Source of the DNA: Micromonospora sp. CP22
GTDB taxonomy: Bacteria > Actinomycetota > Actinomycetes > Mycobacteriales > Micromonosporaceae
DNA: 64,000 bases
Assembly: GCF_009712475.1 (NCBI RefSeq)
Contig: NZ_VCJO01000005.1
Span: 349,960-413,959, forward strand
Reading direction: 5' to 3'
In this document: piece after piece, positions 38,371 through 47,036 of the stretch
Position numbering within the stretch: the first letter of the stretch is position 1
How the letters are laid out: every line of letters begins with the position of its first letter
Position numbers and translations under genes: made by a program
Notes under the pieces: generated by a model
Told to the model about the DNA's origin: nothing
What the model saw: the letters and a program-made list of their open reading frames with translations, nothing else
Databases searched by the model: none

Positions 38371-38544
38371 ATGGGTATCGAAGACAAGTTCGACAACACC
38401 GCGCAGAACACCGGCGGCAAGGTGAAGGAGGGCGTGGGGCGCGCCACCGACAACGAGCGGCTGGAGGCCGAGGGTCGGGGTGACCAGATGAGCGCCAACC
38501 TCAAGCAGGCCGGCGAGAAGATCAAGGACGCGTTCCGCAAGTAG
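38371..38544 (+). CDS. CsbD family stress protein
   Basis: A 57-residue hydrophilic protein (MGIEDKFDNTAQNTGGKVKE) typical of CsbD, which in Bacillus belongs to the general stress regulon; its biochemical role is unknown. The length and the KVKEGVGRATDNERLEAEG core match the family. GGGAGG lies 6 bases before ATG 38371. It is close to an ECF sigma factor and an RsbA-like gene, which fits a stress-related neighbourhood. Confidence 0.9.
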   Translation: MGIEDKFDNTAQNTGGKVKEGVGRATDNERLEAEGRGDQMSANLKQAGEKIKDAFRK

Positions 38545-38558
38545 CCGGTACGCGACTC

Positions 38559-38590
38559 AGCGCCGGGCCGGTTGCCACCGGCCCGGCGCT
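38559..38590. terminator. bidirectional hairpin terminator
   Basis: AGCGCCGGGCCGGT and ACCGGCCCGGCGCT are perfect 14-base arms around TGCC, followed by TTTC on the plus strand. It lies between the convergent csbD and anti-sigma-type genes. Confidence 0.85.
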
Positions 38591-38603
38591 TTCGTGTCCG
38601 TGC

Positions 38604-39563
38604 TCAGGCACCCGGTGGTCGACCGCCGGTGAGCCGCAGGGTGAAGCCCTCGGAGTCCCGGTGCTGGGTGACGTGGTTGCACGACTGGTAGGTGATCCAC
38701 AGGCCCAGCCCGCCCGGCTCCCCGGCGGCCGACGGCAGCAGCCCGGCGTACGGGTCGTCCGGGCCGGTGCCGCCGTCGCTGACGGTGGCCACGATGCGGT
38801 CCGTGCCGACCCAGACCCGGAGACGGACCGGGGGAAGGCCGTGGCGCAGCCCGTTGGTGACCGTCTCGCTGACGGCGACCACGAAGTCGTCGAACTCGTC
38901 GTCCCGTAGTCGGCCCTGGCCGACCCGGTGCACGGCCGCGCGGGCCTGCGCCGCCGTCGGGTCGCGCAGCTCGACCAGGGGCGGGTCCGCCTGGATCGGA
39001 TCAGGGAGCACCGGGCGCGCCCGGCGCAGGAAGGTCTCCGGGGGCACGTACCCAGCACTCGGCAGGTGCCGCCCGTCGGTCGCGGCGAAGTGCGGATGGG
39101 TGGCGGCGACGTCCGCCAGCACCCCCGGCGCGGTGGTCCGGGTGTCGTACGCGCACATGCTCCACAGCGGCCAGTCGTCGTACGCGCGGTTGATCGCCGA
39201 CTCGTACCGACCCCACCAGTCCCAGGTGGGGCCGAGCCCGAACGCGGGCACCTCGCCGATGATCCGGATCTGGGTGGCCCCGTCGGCGACCAGGTCGGCG
39301 AGGAGATGGCGGTACATCCGGATGGCGGCGGTGGGTCGGCCGTAGACGTCGCCGCCGGACAGGAACTCGACCTTCGTGTCGGCGGGCAACGCGGCCCGGA
39401 CCAGGTTGCCGGTGCGCTCACCGAGCGCCACGAACGTGGGCTCGCCCGCCGCGACGCCGCCGACCAGGAACGGCACCACGACGGCGAGCAGCTCCTCCTC
39501 CGAGGCGTAACAGAGCGCCTCGTGGAAGTAGCCGGTGCGCCCGGCGGCCGGGCCAGTCCTCAC
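38604..39563 (-). CDS. MEDS / HATPase anti-sigma-type regulator
   Basis: A 319-residue two-domain cytoplasmic protein. Residues about 10-185 form an MEDS domain (GYFHEALCYASEEELLAVVVPFL), the sensing half seen in DcmR and RsbA-like proteins. Residues about 215-315 are a GHKL ATPase of the anti-sigma kind (DFVVAVSETVTNGLRHG N-box, VSDGGTGPDDP, GGLGLWITYQSCNHV). It probably binds or phosphorylates an anti-anti-sigma partner or a sigma factor. GTG 39563 is preferred because GGAGGTG precedes it. It is divergent from the ECF sigma gene 177 bases away. Confidence 0.87.
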   Translation of the reverse strand: MRTGPAAGRTGYFHEALCYASEEELLAVVVPFLVGGVAAGEPTFVALGERTGNLVRAALPADTKVEFLSGGDVYGRPTAAIRMYRHLLADLVADGATQIRIIGEVPAFGLGPTWDWWGRYESAINRAYDDWPLWSMCAYDTRTTAPGVLADVAATHPHFAATDGRHLPSAGYVPPETFLRRARPVLPDPIQADPPLVELRDPTAAQARAAVHRVGQGRLRDDEFDDFVVAVSETVTNGLRHGLPPVRLRVWVGTDRIVATVSDGGTGPDDPYAGLLPSAAGEPGGLGLWITYQSCNHVTQHRDSEGFTLRLTGGRPPGA

Positions 39564-39740
39564 CGGGCCACCTCCATGCACGGGGCGGGCAGATCAGCCA
39601 GCACGGCGTTCCACACGCTCACCCCAGGTGCCTCATCGATGCAGTGTAAGGCGTGCTGCGCGGGGCGGCTGAGACACCGGTCCTACGATCGTCCGCCCAC
39701 CGGGGGAACCAATCGTCGGGTACGGCCGACCAATACGGCG

Positions 39741-40316
39741 ATGACAGCCGTGACCGACGACATCAGCGGGTACGCGCTCGCCGCGGGCCGGGGCGACCAC
39801 GCCGCCGCGGCGGCGTTCGTGCGGGCCACCCAGCACGACGTACGTCGGTTCCTGGCCCACCTGCCCGGGGTGCGGGACGTCGACGACCTGGTCCAGGAGA
39901 CGTACCTGCGGGCCTGGCGGTCGCTGCCGTCGTTCGCCGGCCGCTCGACGGCCCGGACCTGGCTGCTCGCCATCGCCCGCCGGGTCGCCGTGGACCAGGT
40001 GCGCGCCGCCACCTGCCGACCACGGACCGCGAACCTCAGCGACTGGCAGGCCACCGTGGAGAGCATTCCGGCCGGAGTACGTGCCGGGGTGGACGAGCAG
40101 GTGGTGCTCCGTCGGCTGCTCGACGGTCTCGCACCCGAGCGCCGGGTCGCGTTCGTGGCCACCCAGTTGCTCGACCTGTCGTACGCCGAGGCCGCGCAGG
40201 TGTGTGACGTGCCGGTCGGCACCATCCGGTCCCGGGTGGCGCGGGCCCGCGAGGACCTGGTCGCGGCGATCCGCTCGGCCGAGCGCCAGACCGAGCGGCC
40301 CGACGCCGCCGGTTGA
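39741..40316 (+). CDS. ECF RNA polymerase sigma factor
   Basis: A 191-residue sigma-70 family factor with only regions 2 and 4. Region 2 is seen as VDDLVQETYLRAWRSLPSFAGRSTARTWLLAIARRVAVDQVR, and region 4 as LLDGLAPERRVAFVATQLLDLSYAEAAQVCDVPVGTIRSRVARARE. The pattern resembles actinobacterial SigC/SigK-like factors. GGAACC at 39705-39710, an ECF -35-like hexamer, lies 30 bases upstream of the start, so autoregulation is possible. It faces a zinc-finger anti-sigma-like gene with only 16 bases between stops. Confidence 0.92.
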   Translation: MTAVTDDISGYALAAGRGDHAAAAAFVRATQHDVRRFLAHLPGVRDVDDLVQETYLRAWRSLPSFAGRSTARTWLLAIARRVAVDQVRAATCRPRTANLSDWQATVESIPAGVRAGVDEQVVLRRLLDGLAPERRVAFVATQLLDLSYAEAAQVCDVPVGTIRSRVARAREDLVAAIRSAERQTERPDAAG

Positions 40317-40332
40317 GGTCCTCCGGGCCTCG

Positions 40333-41157
40333 TCAGGCGACCCAGCGCCGGGCATCGCTGACCCGGACCGGGCCGTGCTGGGCGTGCGTGGTGCCGTAAC
40401 GGGCCTGGGCCGAGGGTGGCGGCAGCAGCCGCAGCGGGGCGGGCTCGTCGATCTCGTCGATGCGCAACCGCCAGCGGGACCGCTCCGGCTGGTGTCGATC
40501 ACCCGAGCCGTCCGGCCTGCGGGAGCTTCGGGCCAGCAACACGGTGATCAGATAGCCGACCACCAGGAAACCGTGACCCACCAGTCGCTCCACCTCGACC
40601 TGCGCGGTGACGAGGTCGTTGACCGACAGCAGCACCAGGGTGACCACGAAGGCGCCGAGCATCGGCACCAGCCCCGACGGGGAGGTCCGGCGCAGCGCGA
40701 CGAAGAGGAATCCCGCACCCACCGCGACGTTCCACGCGGCGGACTCGTGCCACAGGTGCTGCCCGGTGGCGTGCAGGTGGGTGCCGACGTCGCCCCGGCC
40801 GACCTGAGCCAGCCCCAGCACCAGTTGCACCGCGCCGAGCAGACCCAGCGTGGCACGCAGCCCGTTGACCAGGCCGGGTCGCCCGAGGGACGTCGGCCAC
40901 CAGGAGATCGCCGAGGCGACGCGGGTACGACGGCTTCGGTGTGGCGGCGGGGCCACGGCGAGGATCGACTCGGTCAGATCCGGCTGTGAGGTCACCACCC
41001 GGGTACGCGTCCGGCGGGTCACCGCCGCCGCCGCGTCGAACCAGGTCTGGCAGCCGACGCAGGTCTCCAGGTGCACACCGACCCGCTGCTGCTCGTCCGC
41101 GGTGGCCTCACCGTCCAACTGCGCCGACAGAATCTCCCGCCACTGCTCACACCGCAT
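40333..41157 (-). CDS. zinc-finger anti-sigma-like membrane protein
   Basis: A 274-residue protein. The N-terminal domain (residues 1-50, CEQWREILSAQLDGEAT ... VHLETCVGCQTW) carries the HxxxCxxC motif of the zinc-binding anti-sigma (ZAS/zf-HC2) domain. Four to five transmembrane helices follow (residues about 95-215), with a cytoplasmic tail. ZAS proteins hold ECF sigma factors at the membrane. The convergent sigma gene next to it is the obvious partner, although partner genes are usually co-directional. Start ATG 41157. Confidence 0.82.
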   Translation of the reverse strand: MRCEQWREILSAQLDGEATADEQQRVGVHLETCVGCQTWFDAAAAVTRRTRTRVVTSQPDLTESILAVAPPPHRSRRTRVASAISWWPTSLGRPGLVNGLRATLGLLGAVQLVLGLAQVGRGDVGTHLHATGQHLWHESAAWNVAVGAGFLFVALRRTSPSGLVPMLGAFVVTLVLLSVNDLVTAQVEVERLVGHGFLVVGYLITVLLARSSRRPDGSGDRHQPERSRWRLRIDEIDEPAPLRLLPPPSAQARYGTTHAQHGPVRVSDARRWVA

Positions 41158-41226
41158 GTACCCATAGTCGCTCGCCGGGCCGGCATGGTTCCCGGTCGGG
41201 CCCGGCGGAAACGATGGACGCCCAGC

Positions 41227-43029
41227 TCAGGGGCCACCCCGGCTGGCCCAGGCGTGCAACGCGTCCCGGTTGCTCGCGCCGTCGAGGTTCAGCGCCGCCT
41301 CGATGAGCGCGAGATGGGTGAACGCCTGCGGGTAGTTGCCCAGTGCGGTGCCGTCGGCACCGAGTTCCTCGGAGTACAGGCCGAGCGGACCGGCGTACGC
41401 GAGGAGTCGGGCGAACACCTCGTGGGCCTCGTCCCGCCGTCCGGCCAGCACCAACGCCGACACCAGCTCGAAGGAGCAGAGCAGGAACGCACCCTCCGTG
41501 CCGGGCAGGCCGTCGTCGGCCCGGTAGCGACGTAGCAGGCCAGGGCCGATCTCCAACCCGGCGCGTACCCGGTCGATGGTGGCCAGCATCCGGGGGTCGT
41601 CGCCGGGCAGGAACCCGACCAGGGGGATACGCAGCAGGGAGGCGTCCAGCTCGGTCGAGCCGTACTCCATCACGAAGCTGCCCACCTGCGGGTCGAACCC
41701 GCGTTCCAGCACCTCGGCGTGCACCGTGTCGCGCGCCAGCCGCCAGCGCTCGACGTCCGCCGCCGACGAGTCGCCGAGCAACTCCGCCAGGCGGATGCCC
41801 CGGTCCAGGCAGACCCAGGTCATCACCTTCGCGTGGACGTAGTGCCGGCGCGGCCCACGGATCTCCCAGGTGCCGTGGTCGGGCTCGTGCCAACGATCGG
41901 CCATCACGTCGACGTGTCGACGCAGCAGCGCCCACTGCTCCTCGGTCAACTCGCCGGTGAGCTGGTGATACGCCAGCGCGGCGTCGAGCACGTGCCCGTA
42001 CGTGTCGAACTGCACCTGCTCGGCGGCCTCGTTGCCGACCCGCACCGGCCGCGACCCGGCGTACCCCTCCAGGTGCGGCAACTCCTGCTCCCGCGCGGTG
42101 GTGCCGTGGATGCCCACCAGCGGGGTCAGCAGATCACCCGAGCAGACGGACATCAGGAAGCGCAGGTACCGCCGGCCCTCCTCGGCGTGCCCGAGCCGGA
42201 AGAGCGCGAGCAGCAGCAGGGCCGCGTCCCGGTGCCAGACGTGGCGGTAGTCCCAGTTGCGTACGCCACCGATCTCCTCGGGCAGGCTGGTGGTGGGGGC
42301 GGCGATCAGCGCGCCCGTCTCGTCGAAGGAGAGCCCGCGCAGCACCAGCGCGCTGTGCCGGACGGTGTCGGCACCGAAGCCGTGGTAATCGGTACGCCGA
42401 GTCCAGGTCTCCCAGGTCTGGCAGGTCCGCCGCAACAGGTCGGCCGGGTCGGCGGGTTCGGCCGGGTCGTCGCCGTAGCCGAGCAGCAGGGCGGTGGTCT
42501 GGCCGGCGGACAGCTCGGCGGAGAACCGCAGCGTGCCGTCGACCACCTCGCCGGGCAGCGCGCAGTCCACGCGCAGCGGCGTGTCGGCGGCCCACCATCG
42601 CCCGTCACCTCCCGCCCAGGACACCGTGGTGGCGCCGTACCCGATCCGGGGCCGCACCTCGATGCCCAGCCGGATGGTGCCCCGCTCGACCGCGACCCGA
42701 CGGACCAGCGTCTTCTCCGCGTGCAACGGCCGGGCGGTGTCGCCGGGCCGGACCGCGAGGAAGTCGTGAACGACCGCCGTTGCCTCGGCGGTCTCGTACC
42801 GGCTCTCCAGCACCAGGGTGCCCGGTACGTACCGCCTGCTCGGCTCGGCGCAACCCGCCACGGTGAGGTCGAGGACGCCACCGTTGCGGCGGTCCAGCAG
42901 CCGGGCCAGGACGGCGTCACCGGCGAAGTGCGGCACGCAGAGCCACTCGACCGCCCCGTCCGCGGCGATCAACGCGGCGGTGTGGGTGTCGGAGAGGAAC
43001 GCGTAGGAGTCGATCGGGGGATAGGCCAT
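41227..43029 (-). CDS. glycoside hydrolase family 15 protein (glucoamylase/trehalase-like)
   Basis: A 600-residue cytoplasmic GH15 enzyme with an N-terminal beta-sandwich (MAYPPIDSYAFLSDTHTAALI, WLCVPHF) and an (alpha/alpha)6 barrel. The GGVRNWDYRHVWHRDAALLL motif and GTEGAFLLCSFELVSALVLAGR near the end (general acid/base region) are characteristic. Actinobacterial members of this kind include acid trehalases and glucodextranase-like enzymes, so the exact glucoside is open. The start at 43029 is chosen over the longer frame because GGAG precedes it and it matches homologue starts. It is divergent from the lactone oxidase gene. Confidence 0.9.
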   Translation of the reverse strand: MAYPPIDSYAFLSDTHTAALIAADGAVEWLCVPHFAGDAVLARLLDRRNGGVLDLTVAGCAEPSRRYVPGTLVLESRYETAEATAVVHDFLAVRPGDTARPLHAEKTLVRRVAVERGTIRLGIEVRPRIGYGATTVSWAGGDGRWWAADTPLRVDCALPGEVVDGTLRFSAELSAGQTTALLLGYGDDPAEPADPADLLRRTCQTWETWTRRTDYHGFGADTVRHSALVLRGLSFDETGALIAAPTTSLPEEIGGVRNWDYRHVWHRDAALLLLALFRLGHAEEGRRYLRFLMSVCSGDLLTPLVGIHGTTAREQELPHLEGYAGSRPVRVGNEAAEQVQFDTYGHVLDAALAYHQLTGELTEEQWALLRRHVDVMADRWHEPDHGTWEIRGPRRHYVHAKVMTWVCLDRGIRLAELLGDSSAADVERWRLARDTVHAEVLERGFDPQVGSFVMEYGSTELDASLLRIPLVGFLPGDDPRMLATIDRVRAGLEIGPGLLRRYRADDGLPGTEGAFLLCSFELVSALVLAGRRDEAHEVFARLLAYAGPLGLYSEELGADGTALGNYPQAFTHLALIEAALNLDGASNRDALHAWASRGGP

Positions 43030-43143
43030 TCGCAGCTCCGCAGGGACGTGGGCGCCGACACCGTCTCGGACGGTCCCGCGATGACTACCCCTCCAGCCCG
43101 GGGGTAAGCGCGCGCGGTCGGTTCGGCACGAGGAGGGTTGTGG

Positions 43144-44358
43144 GTGTCCCGCACGTTCGTGAACTGGTCCGGCAGCCTGACCTTCACCGCGTCCGGGCAG
43201 GCTGAGCCGGCCGACGAGGACGAGGTGCGGGAGCTGGTGTCGCGGGCCCGAGAGTCGGGCACCACCCTGCGGCCGGTCGGCTCGGGTCACTCGTCGAGCC
43301 CGTTGGTACGCACCGACGGGACGCTGGTCAGCCTGCACCGGCTCGCCGGTGTGATCGACAAGGCCGGTGACCGGGCCACCGTCGGGGGTGGGAGCCGGCT
43401 CAGCGAGTTGGGCGAGCGCCTCTACGACGCCGGGCTGGCGATGGAGAACCTCGGTGACGTGGACTACCAGACCATCGCGGGCGCGACCGCCACCGGCACC
43501 CACGGCTCCGGCCTGCGTTTCGGCGTGCTCTCCACCCAGGTGTCCGAGGTGCGCCTGGTCACGGGCACCGGCGAGGTGCTGGACGTCTCCGCGACCAGCA
43601 ACAGCGACCTGCTGCCGGCGGCCCGCCTCTCGCTCGGCGTGCTGGGGGTGGTCACCCAGCTCACCCTCGACCTGCTACCCCGCCAGGACCTGCGCCGCCT
43701 GGCCTGGTGCGCGCCGGTCCGGTGGACGCTGGACCATCTGGCCGAGTTGCAGCAGGCCAACCGCAACATGGACTTCTACTGGTACCCGCGCAGCGACCTG
43801 ACCAAGATCCGCATCATCAACCGGGCCGACGAGGTGCCCGAGGTGCCGATCGAGGCGAGCCGGATGTCCAGGTCCGAGGGGTGGTACGCGCCCGCCGAAC
43901 TGGAGATCGGGCCGACCCACCACACCTTCCCCCGGCACCGGGAGCTGCGGTTCGACGAGATCGAGTACATGATCCCGTCGGAGGCGTTTCCGGACTGCTT
44001 CGCGGAGGTACGCCGACGGATCCTCGACCGGCACCGGCGCACCGTGGGGTGGCGGGTGCTGGTGCGTACCGTCGCCGCCGACGACATCTGGCTCAGCACC
44101 GCGTACGGTCGCCGCACCACCACCATCGCCTGCCTCCAGAACGCCTCGTTGCCGTACGAGGACTACTTCCGGGACATGGAGACGGTCTTCCGGCAGTACG
44201 GCGGACGACCGCACTGGGGCAAGAAGCACTGGCTGACCGCTGCCGAACTACGTCCGCTCTTTCCCCGCTGGGACGACTTCCAGGCGGCCCGCCGCCGCCT
44301 CGACCCGGACGGGGTGTTCCTCACCCCGGACCTGGCCCGACTGTTGGAGGAGGCGTGA
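43144..44358 (+). CDS. D-arabinono-1,4-lactone oxidase family flavoprotein
   Basis: A 404-residue FAD oxidase of the sugar-1,4-lactone oxidase family. The N-terminal FAD domain contains RPVGSGHSSSPL, where the His can bind FAD covalently, and QTIAGATATGTHGSG. The C-terminal substrate domain ends in GGRPHWGKKHWL, a signature of arabinonolactone/gulonolactone oxidases. It likely oxidises an aldonolactone or alditol with O2. GTG 43144 is chosen because AGGAGGG lies 6 bases ahead; TTG 43138 is inside that site. Its stop overlaps the next ATG by one base. Confidence 0.88.
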   Translation: MSRTFVNWSGSLTFTASGQAEPADEDEVRELVSRARESGTTLRPVGSGHSSSPLVRTDGTLVSLHRLAGVIDKAGDRATVGGGSRLSELGERLYDAGLAMENLGDVDYQTIAGATATGTHGSGLRFGVLSTQVSEVRLVTGTGEVLDVSATSNSDLLPAARLSLGVLGVVTQLTLDLLPRQDLRRLAWCAPVRWTLDHLAELQQANRNMDFYWYPRSDLTKIRIINRADEVPEVPIEASRMSRSEGWYAPAELEIGPTHHTFPRHRELRFDEIEYMIPSEAFPDCFAEVRRRILDRHRRTVGWRVLVRTVAADDIWLSTAYGRRTTTIACLQNASLPYEDYFRDMETVFRQYGGRPHWGKKHWLTAAELRPLFPRWDDFQAARRRLDPDGVFLTPDLARLLEEA

Positions 44359-44723
44359 TGGCGCGGGTGTGGGCGGTGCCGGGCGGGCACGTCCCGTTCG
44401 GCGGCACCGGCGTCGAGCCGGAGTTCACCAGCTTCGACCAGCTGTGCGTGCTGAACACCACCGACTCCGAGGCGGAGGTGACGCTCCACTTCTACTACGA
44501 GGACGCCGAGCCGGTCGGGCCGTACCCGTTCGGCGTCGGTGCCCGCCGGATCCGGCACGTACGCGTCAACGACCTGATCAATCCGGAGGCGGTCCGCCTC
44601 GACCGCCCGTACGGCTGCCTGCTGCGCTCGTCGGTGCCGGTGATCGTGCAGTTCCTCCGGCAGGACACCCGGTCGCCGGGCGGGCTGGCCCTCACCGGGA
44701 CCATGGCCCATCCCGTCGAGTAG
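44358..44723 (+). CDS. sensory rhodopsin transducer-like (ASRT) protein
   Basis: A 121-residue all-beta protein resembling the Anabaena sensory rhodopsin transducer family: WAVPGGHVPFGGTG, LCVLNTTDSEAEVTLHFYYEDAEPVGPYPF, ARRIRHVRVNDLI and VPVIVQFLRQDTR. No rhodopsin gene is present, and the family is known in many bacteria without one, where a small-molecule or carbohydrate-binding role has been proposed. It overlaps the lactone oxidase by one base (TGATG), so the two are co-expressed. The stop is directly adjacent to that of the convergent crcB gene. Confidence 0.82.
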   Translation: MARVWAVPGGHVPFGGTGVEPEFTSFDQLCVLNTTDSEAEVTLHFYYEDAEPVGPYPFGVGARRIRHVRVNDLINPEAVRLDRPYGCLLRSSVPVIVQFLRQDTRSPGGLALTGTMAHPVE

Positions 44724-45098
44724 CTAGGTCCACAGCGCCTCGGCGAGGGCGACCCCGCCGAACGCGGCAACCAGCGCGGCGGCGACGCTGACCACCGCGT
44801 TGACCAGCGCATGAAGACGTGCGCCGCCCTCGAAGAGCCGGATCGTCTCGTAGCCGAAGGTCGAGTAGGTGGTCAGCGCACCGCACAGTCCGACGCCGAG
44901 CAGGGCGACCAGGGAACCGGACACCGCGCCCACGGCGCTGCCCCCGACCAGGACGCCGAGGACGAACGAGCCCACCACGTTGACCGTGCAGGTGCCCAGC
45001 GGAAAGACGGATCCGTGGCGGGCCTGCACCGCCCGGTCGACCAGGTAGCGCAGCGGCGCGCCGAGGGCGGCACCGATCGCCACCAGCACGACGGTCAT
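44724..45098 (-). CDS. crcB: fluoride channel CrcB/Fluc subunit (second of pair)
   Basis: A 124-residue, four-helix fluoride exporter subunit. Landmarks are GAALGAPLRYLVDR, FPLGTCTVNVVGSFVLG and GLCGALTTYSTFGYETIRL, the last carrying the Phe/Thr residues that line the F- path. Two similar subunits usually form a dual-topology heterodimer. The partner gene overlaps its start by 4 bases (ATGA at 45095-45098). It expels fluoride that enters as HF. Confidence 0.92.
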   Translation of the reverse strand: MTVVLVAIGAALGAPLRYLVDRAVQARHGSVFPLGTCTVNVVGSFVLGVLVGGSAVGAVSGSLVALLGVGLCGALTTYSTFGYETIRLFEGGARLHALVNAVVSVAAALVAAFGGVALAEALWT

Positions 45099-45553
45099 CC
45101 GCCGCTCCGGTGCACGCCGGTCACCAGCCGGGTCAGGACCATGCCCGACCACACGGCGGCGAGCGCGGCGACGAGGGTGCCGGCCAGATACAGCAGGCCG
45201 GTCCGTGCGGCCCCGGCCGCCACCGCCTGTTGCACCTCGACGGCGTACGTGGAGAAGGTGGTGTAGCCGCCGAGCACGCCGACGCCGAGGAAGGGCCGGA
45301 CCAGTCGCGGCGCGGTCCACGCCTCGGTGATCAGCACCATCAGCACCCCGATGAGCAGGCAGCCCGACACGTTGACGGCGAAGGTGGCCCAGGGAAAGCC
45401 GTGCGGCGAGGGCGGGAAGGCAGTGGCCAGCCCGTGTCGCACCACCGCGCCGATCATGCCGCCGACGGCGATCACGGCGAGCAGGCTGGCCGTGCCGCCG
45501 CGGACGGCCCGTCCGCGCGGCGCGTTCGGCTCGATATCCGGATCGACGTGCAC
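45095..45553 (-). CDS. crcB: fluoride channel CrcB/Fluc subunit (first of pair)
   Basis: A 152-residue four-helix Fluc subunit with an N-terminal polar extension of about 25 residues. Landmarks are GGMIGAVVRHGLATAFP, FPWATFAVNVSGCLLIG and GVLGGYTTFSTYAVEV. GTG 45553 is the likely start; a few upstream codons remain possible. It overlaps the second subunit gene by 4 bases. I looked for a fluoride riboswitch in the short leader and saw no clear core. It is divergent from ynfA with 60 bases between. Confidence 0.9.
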   Translation of the reverse strand: MHVDPDIEPNAPRGRAVRGGTASLLAVIAVGGMIGAVVRHGLATAFPPSPHGFPWATFAVNVSGCLLIGVLMVLITEAWTAPRLVRPFLGVGVLGGYTTFSTYAVEVQQAVAAGAARTGLLYLAGTLVAALAAVWSGMVLTRLVTGVHRSGG

Positions 45554-45613
45554 CGTGCAGAGGGTAACGCCGCGTCGACCCGGGGTGCGGGCACGCGGCG
45601 GTAGGGTGCGGCG

Positions 45614-45949
45614 GTGACCGTGCTGCGTTCCGTGCTGCTGTTCGTCCTGGCGGCGATCGCCGAGATCGGCGGGGCCTGGTTGGTGTGGCAGGGCTGGCGC
45701 GAGCACCGGGGGCTGTGGTTCGTCGCCGCCGGGGTGCTCGCCCTCGGCGCGTACGGCTTCGTCGCCACCTTTCAGCCCGACCCGAACTTCGGCCGCATCC
45801 TGGCCGCGTACGGCGGGGTTTTCGTCGCCGGTTCACTCGCCTGGGGAATGATCTTCGACGGTTTCCGCCCGGACCGGTGGGACCTCACAGGCGCCGGGAT
45901 CTGCCTGCTCGGCGTCGCCGTCATCATGTACGCCCCGCGCGGCGTCTGA
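45614..45949 (+). CDS. YnfA family small membrane protein
   Basis: A 111-residue four-helix protein of the UPF0060/YnfA family ([59 protein letters not shown]), related to SMR transporters. The role is not settled; some members act as weak drug efflux proteins. GTG 45614 is the natural start, matching [10 protein letters not shown] in homologues. It is transcribed alone. Confidence 0.9.
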   Translation: MTVLRSVLLFVLAAIAEIGGAWLVWQGWREHRGLWFVAAGVLALGAYGFVATFQPDPNFGRILAAYGGVFVAGSLAWGMIFDGFRPDRWDLTGAGICLLGVAVIMYAPRGV

Positions 45950-46139
45950 CTGTCCACCACTGTGGAAACCCGGGTGTCGGCGGCACGACGCGCCGACAGG
46001 GCTGGACCGCCATCCCATCGACGGTGACCATAAGTAGCTGGTTGGTCGCCTAGGGCAATGTCGACGATGTCGACGATGTCGCCCGTCGTCGCCGACGGGT
46101 GGGGCGACGGCCACGTGTCGTCGACCCCAGGAGGTGTCC

Positions 46140-46976
46140 ATGGCTGCCACGTCGACCCGGCGTCGTGACCGAGCGGAGCAGGCCGGGGTAGCGGCCGGGA
46201 AGTCGGTCCTGCCCGAGATGCGGGCCATGTGGTGGGAGACGGGTATGCGGGCGCGCAGCGAGGCCGGCTCCGTCCGGCGGCGTCGTTCCGGCAAGAGCAG
46301 CCTGGCCGCGATGATCGCCGCCCTGCGTACGCCCAGCGACGGAGCGGTCTGCTGGAACGAACGACCCCTGTCCGAGTTGGACCCCGACGCGTTGCGCGCA
46401 CGCATCGCCGTGGTCACCCAGGAGTACCACAAGTGGCCGTTCACCGCCGCCACGAACATCGCCATCGGCGACATCGACAGCGAGGCCCGGCAGGACCGGA
46501 TCGAGGCCGCCGCGCACCGGGCGGTCGCCGACGAGATGATCCGCGAACTGCCGCACGGGTACGAGACCCTGCTCGACCGCACCTTCGCCAAGGGGCAGGA
46601 TCTCTCCGGTGGGCAGTGGCAGCGGATCACCGCCGCGCGCGGTTTCCTCCGCGACGCCGAACTGCTGGTGATGGACGAGCCGTCCTCCGCGCTCGATCCG
46701 CGTGCCGAGGACGCGCTGTTCCAGGCCATCCGCGACCGGCGGGGCCAGGCCACCACCATCCTGATCACGCACCGGCTGGCCAACGTCCGGCACGCCGACC
46801 GGATCTTCGTGCTGGATCACGGCCGTCTGATCGAGGAGGGCACCCATGACGCACTCGTCGCCGCCGGTGGCCGCTACGCCGGACTGTTCGCCCTCCAGGC
46901 CGCCGGCTACGCGAGCACCGAGACTCCGCCCGTTCCCCGGCAGCATCCGCACCCGGCCCCGGACGACGCGAAGTGA
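46140..46976 (+). pseudogene. chimeric remnant of an ABC exporter (ATPase half)
   Basis: A 278-residue frame whose residues about 48-260 are the ATPase of a fused ABC exporter: SGKSSLAAMIAAL, Q-loop VVTQEYHKWPFTAATNIAIG, signature DLSGGQWQRITAARGFL, Walker B LLVMDEPSSALD, and ITHRLANV. The first part of Walker A (G-x-x-G) is missing and replaced by Arg residues, and the membrane domain is reduced to about 45 unrelated-looking residues. An in-frame internal deletion that joined the N-terminus to the middle of the P-loop would explain this. A good ribosome binding site (AGGAGG) remains, so it may still be translated, but ATP binding should fail. Confidence 0.75.
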
Positions 46977-47036
46977 CGACCGTGGCGGTACGACCGAAGG
47001 CCGTCACCGCTGCTCGTTGCGATCGTCGTCGAGCGC

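Noticed and set aside
45554..45613. fluoride riboswitch ahead of the crcB pair
   Set aside because: The 60-base gap to ynfA is too short and lacks the conserved fluoride aptamer blocks.
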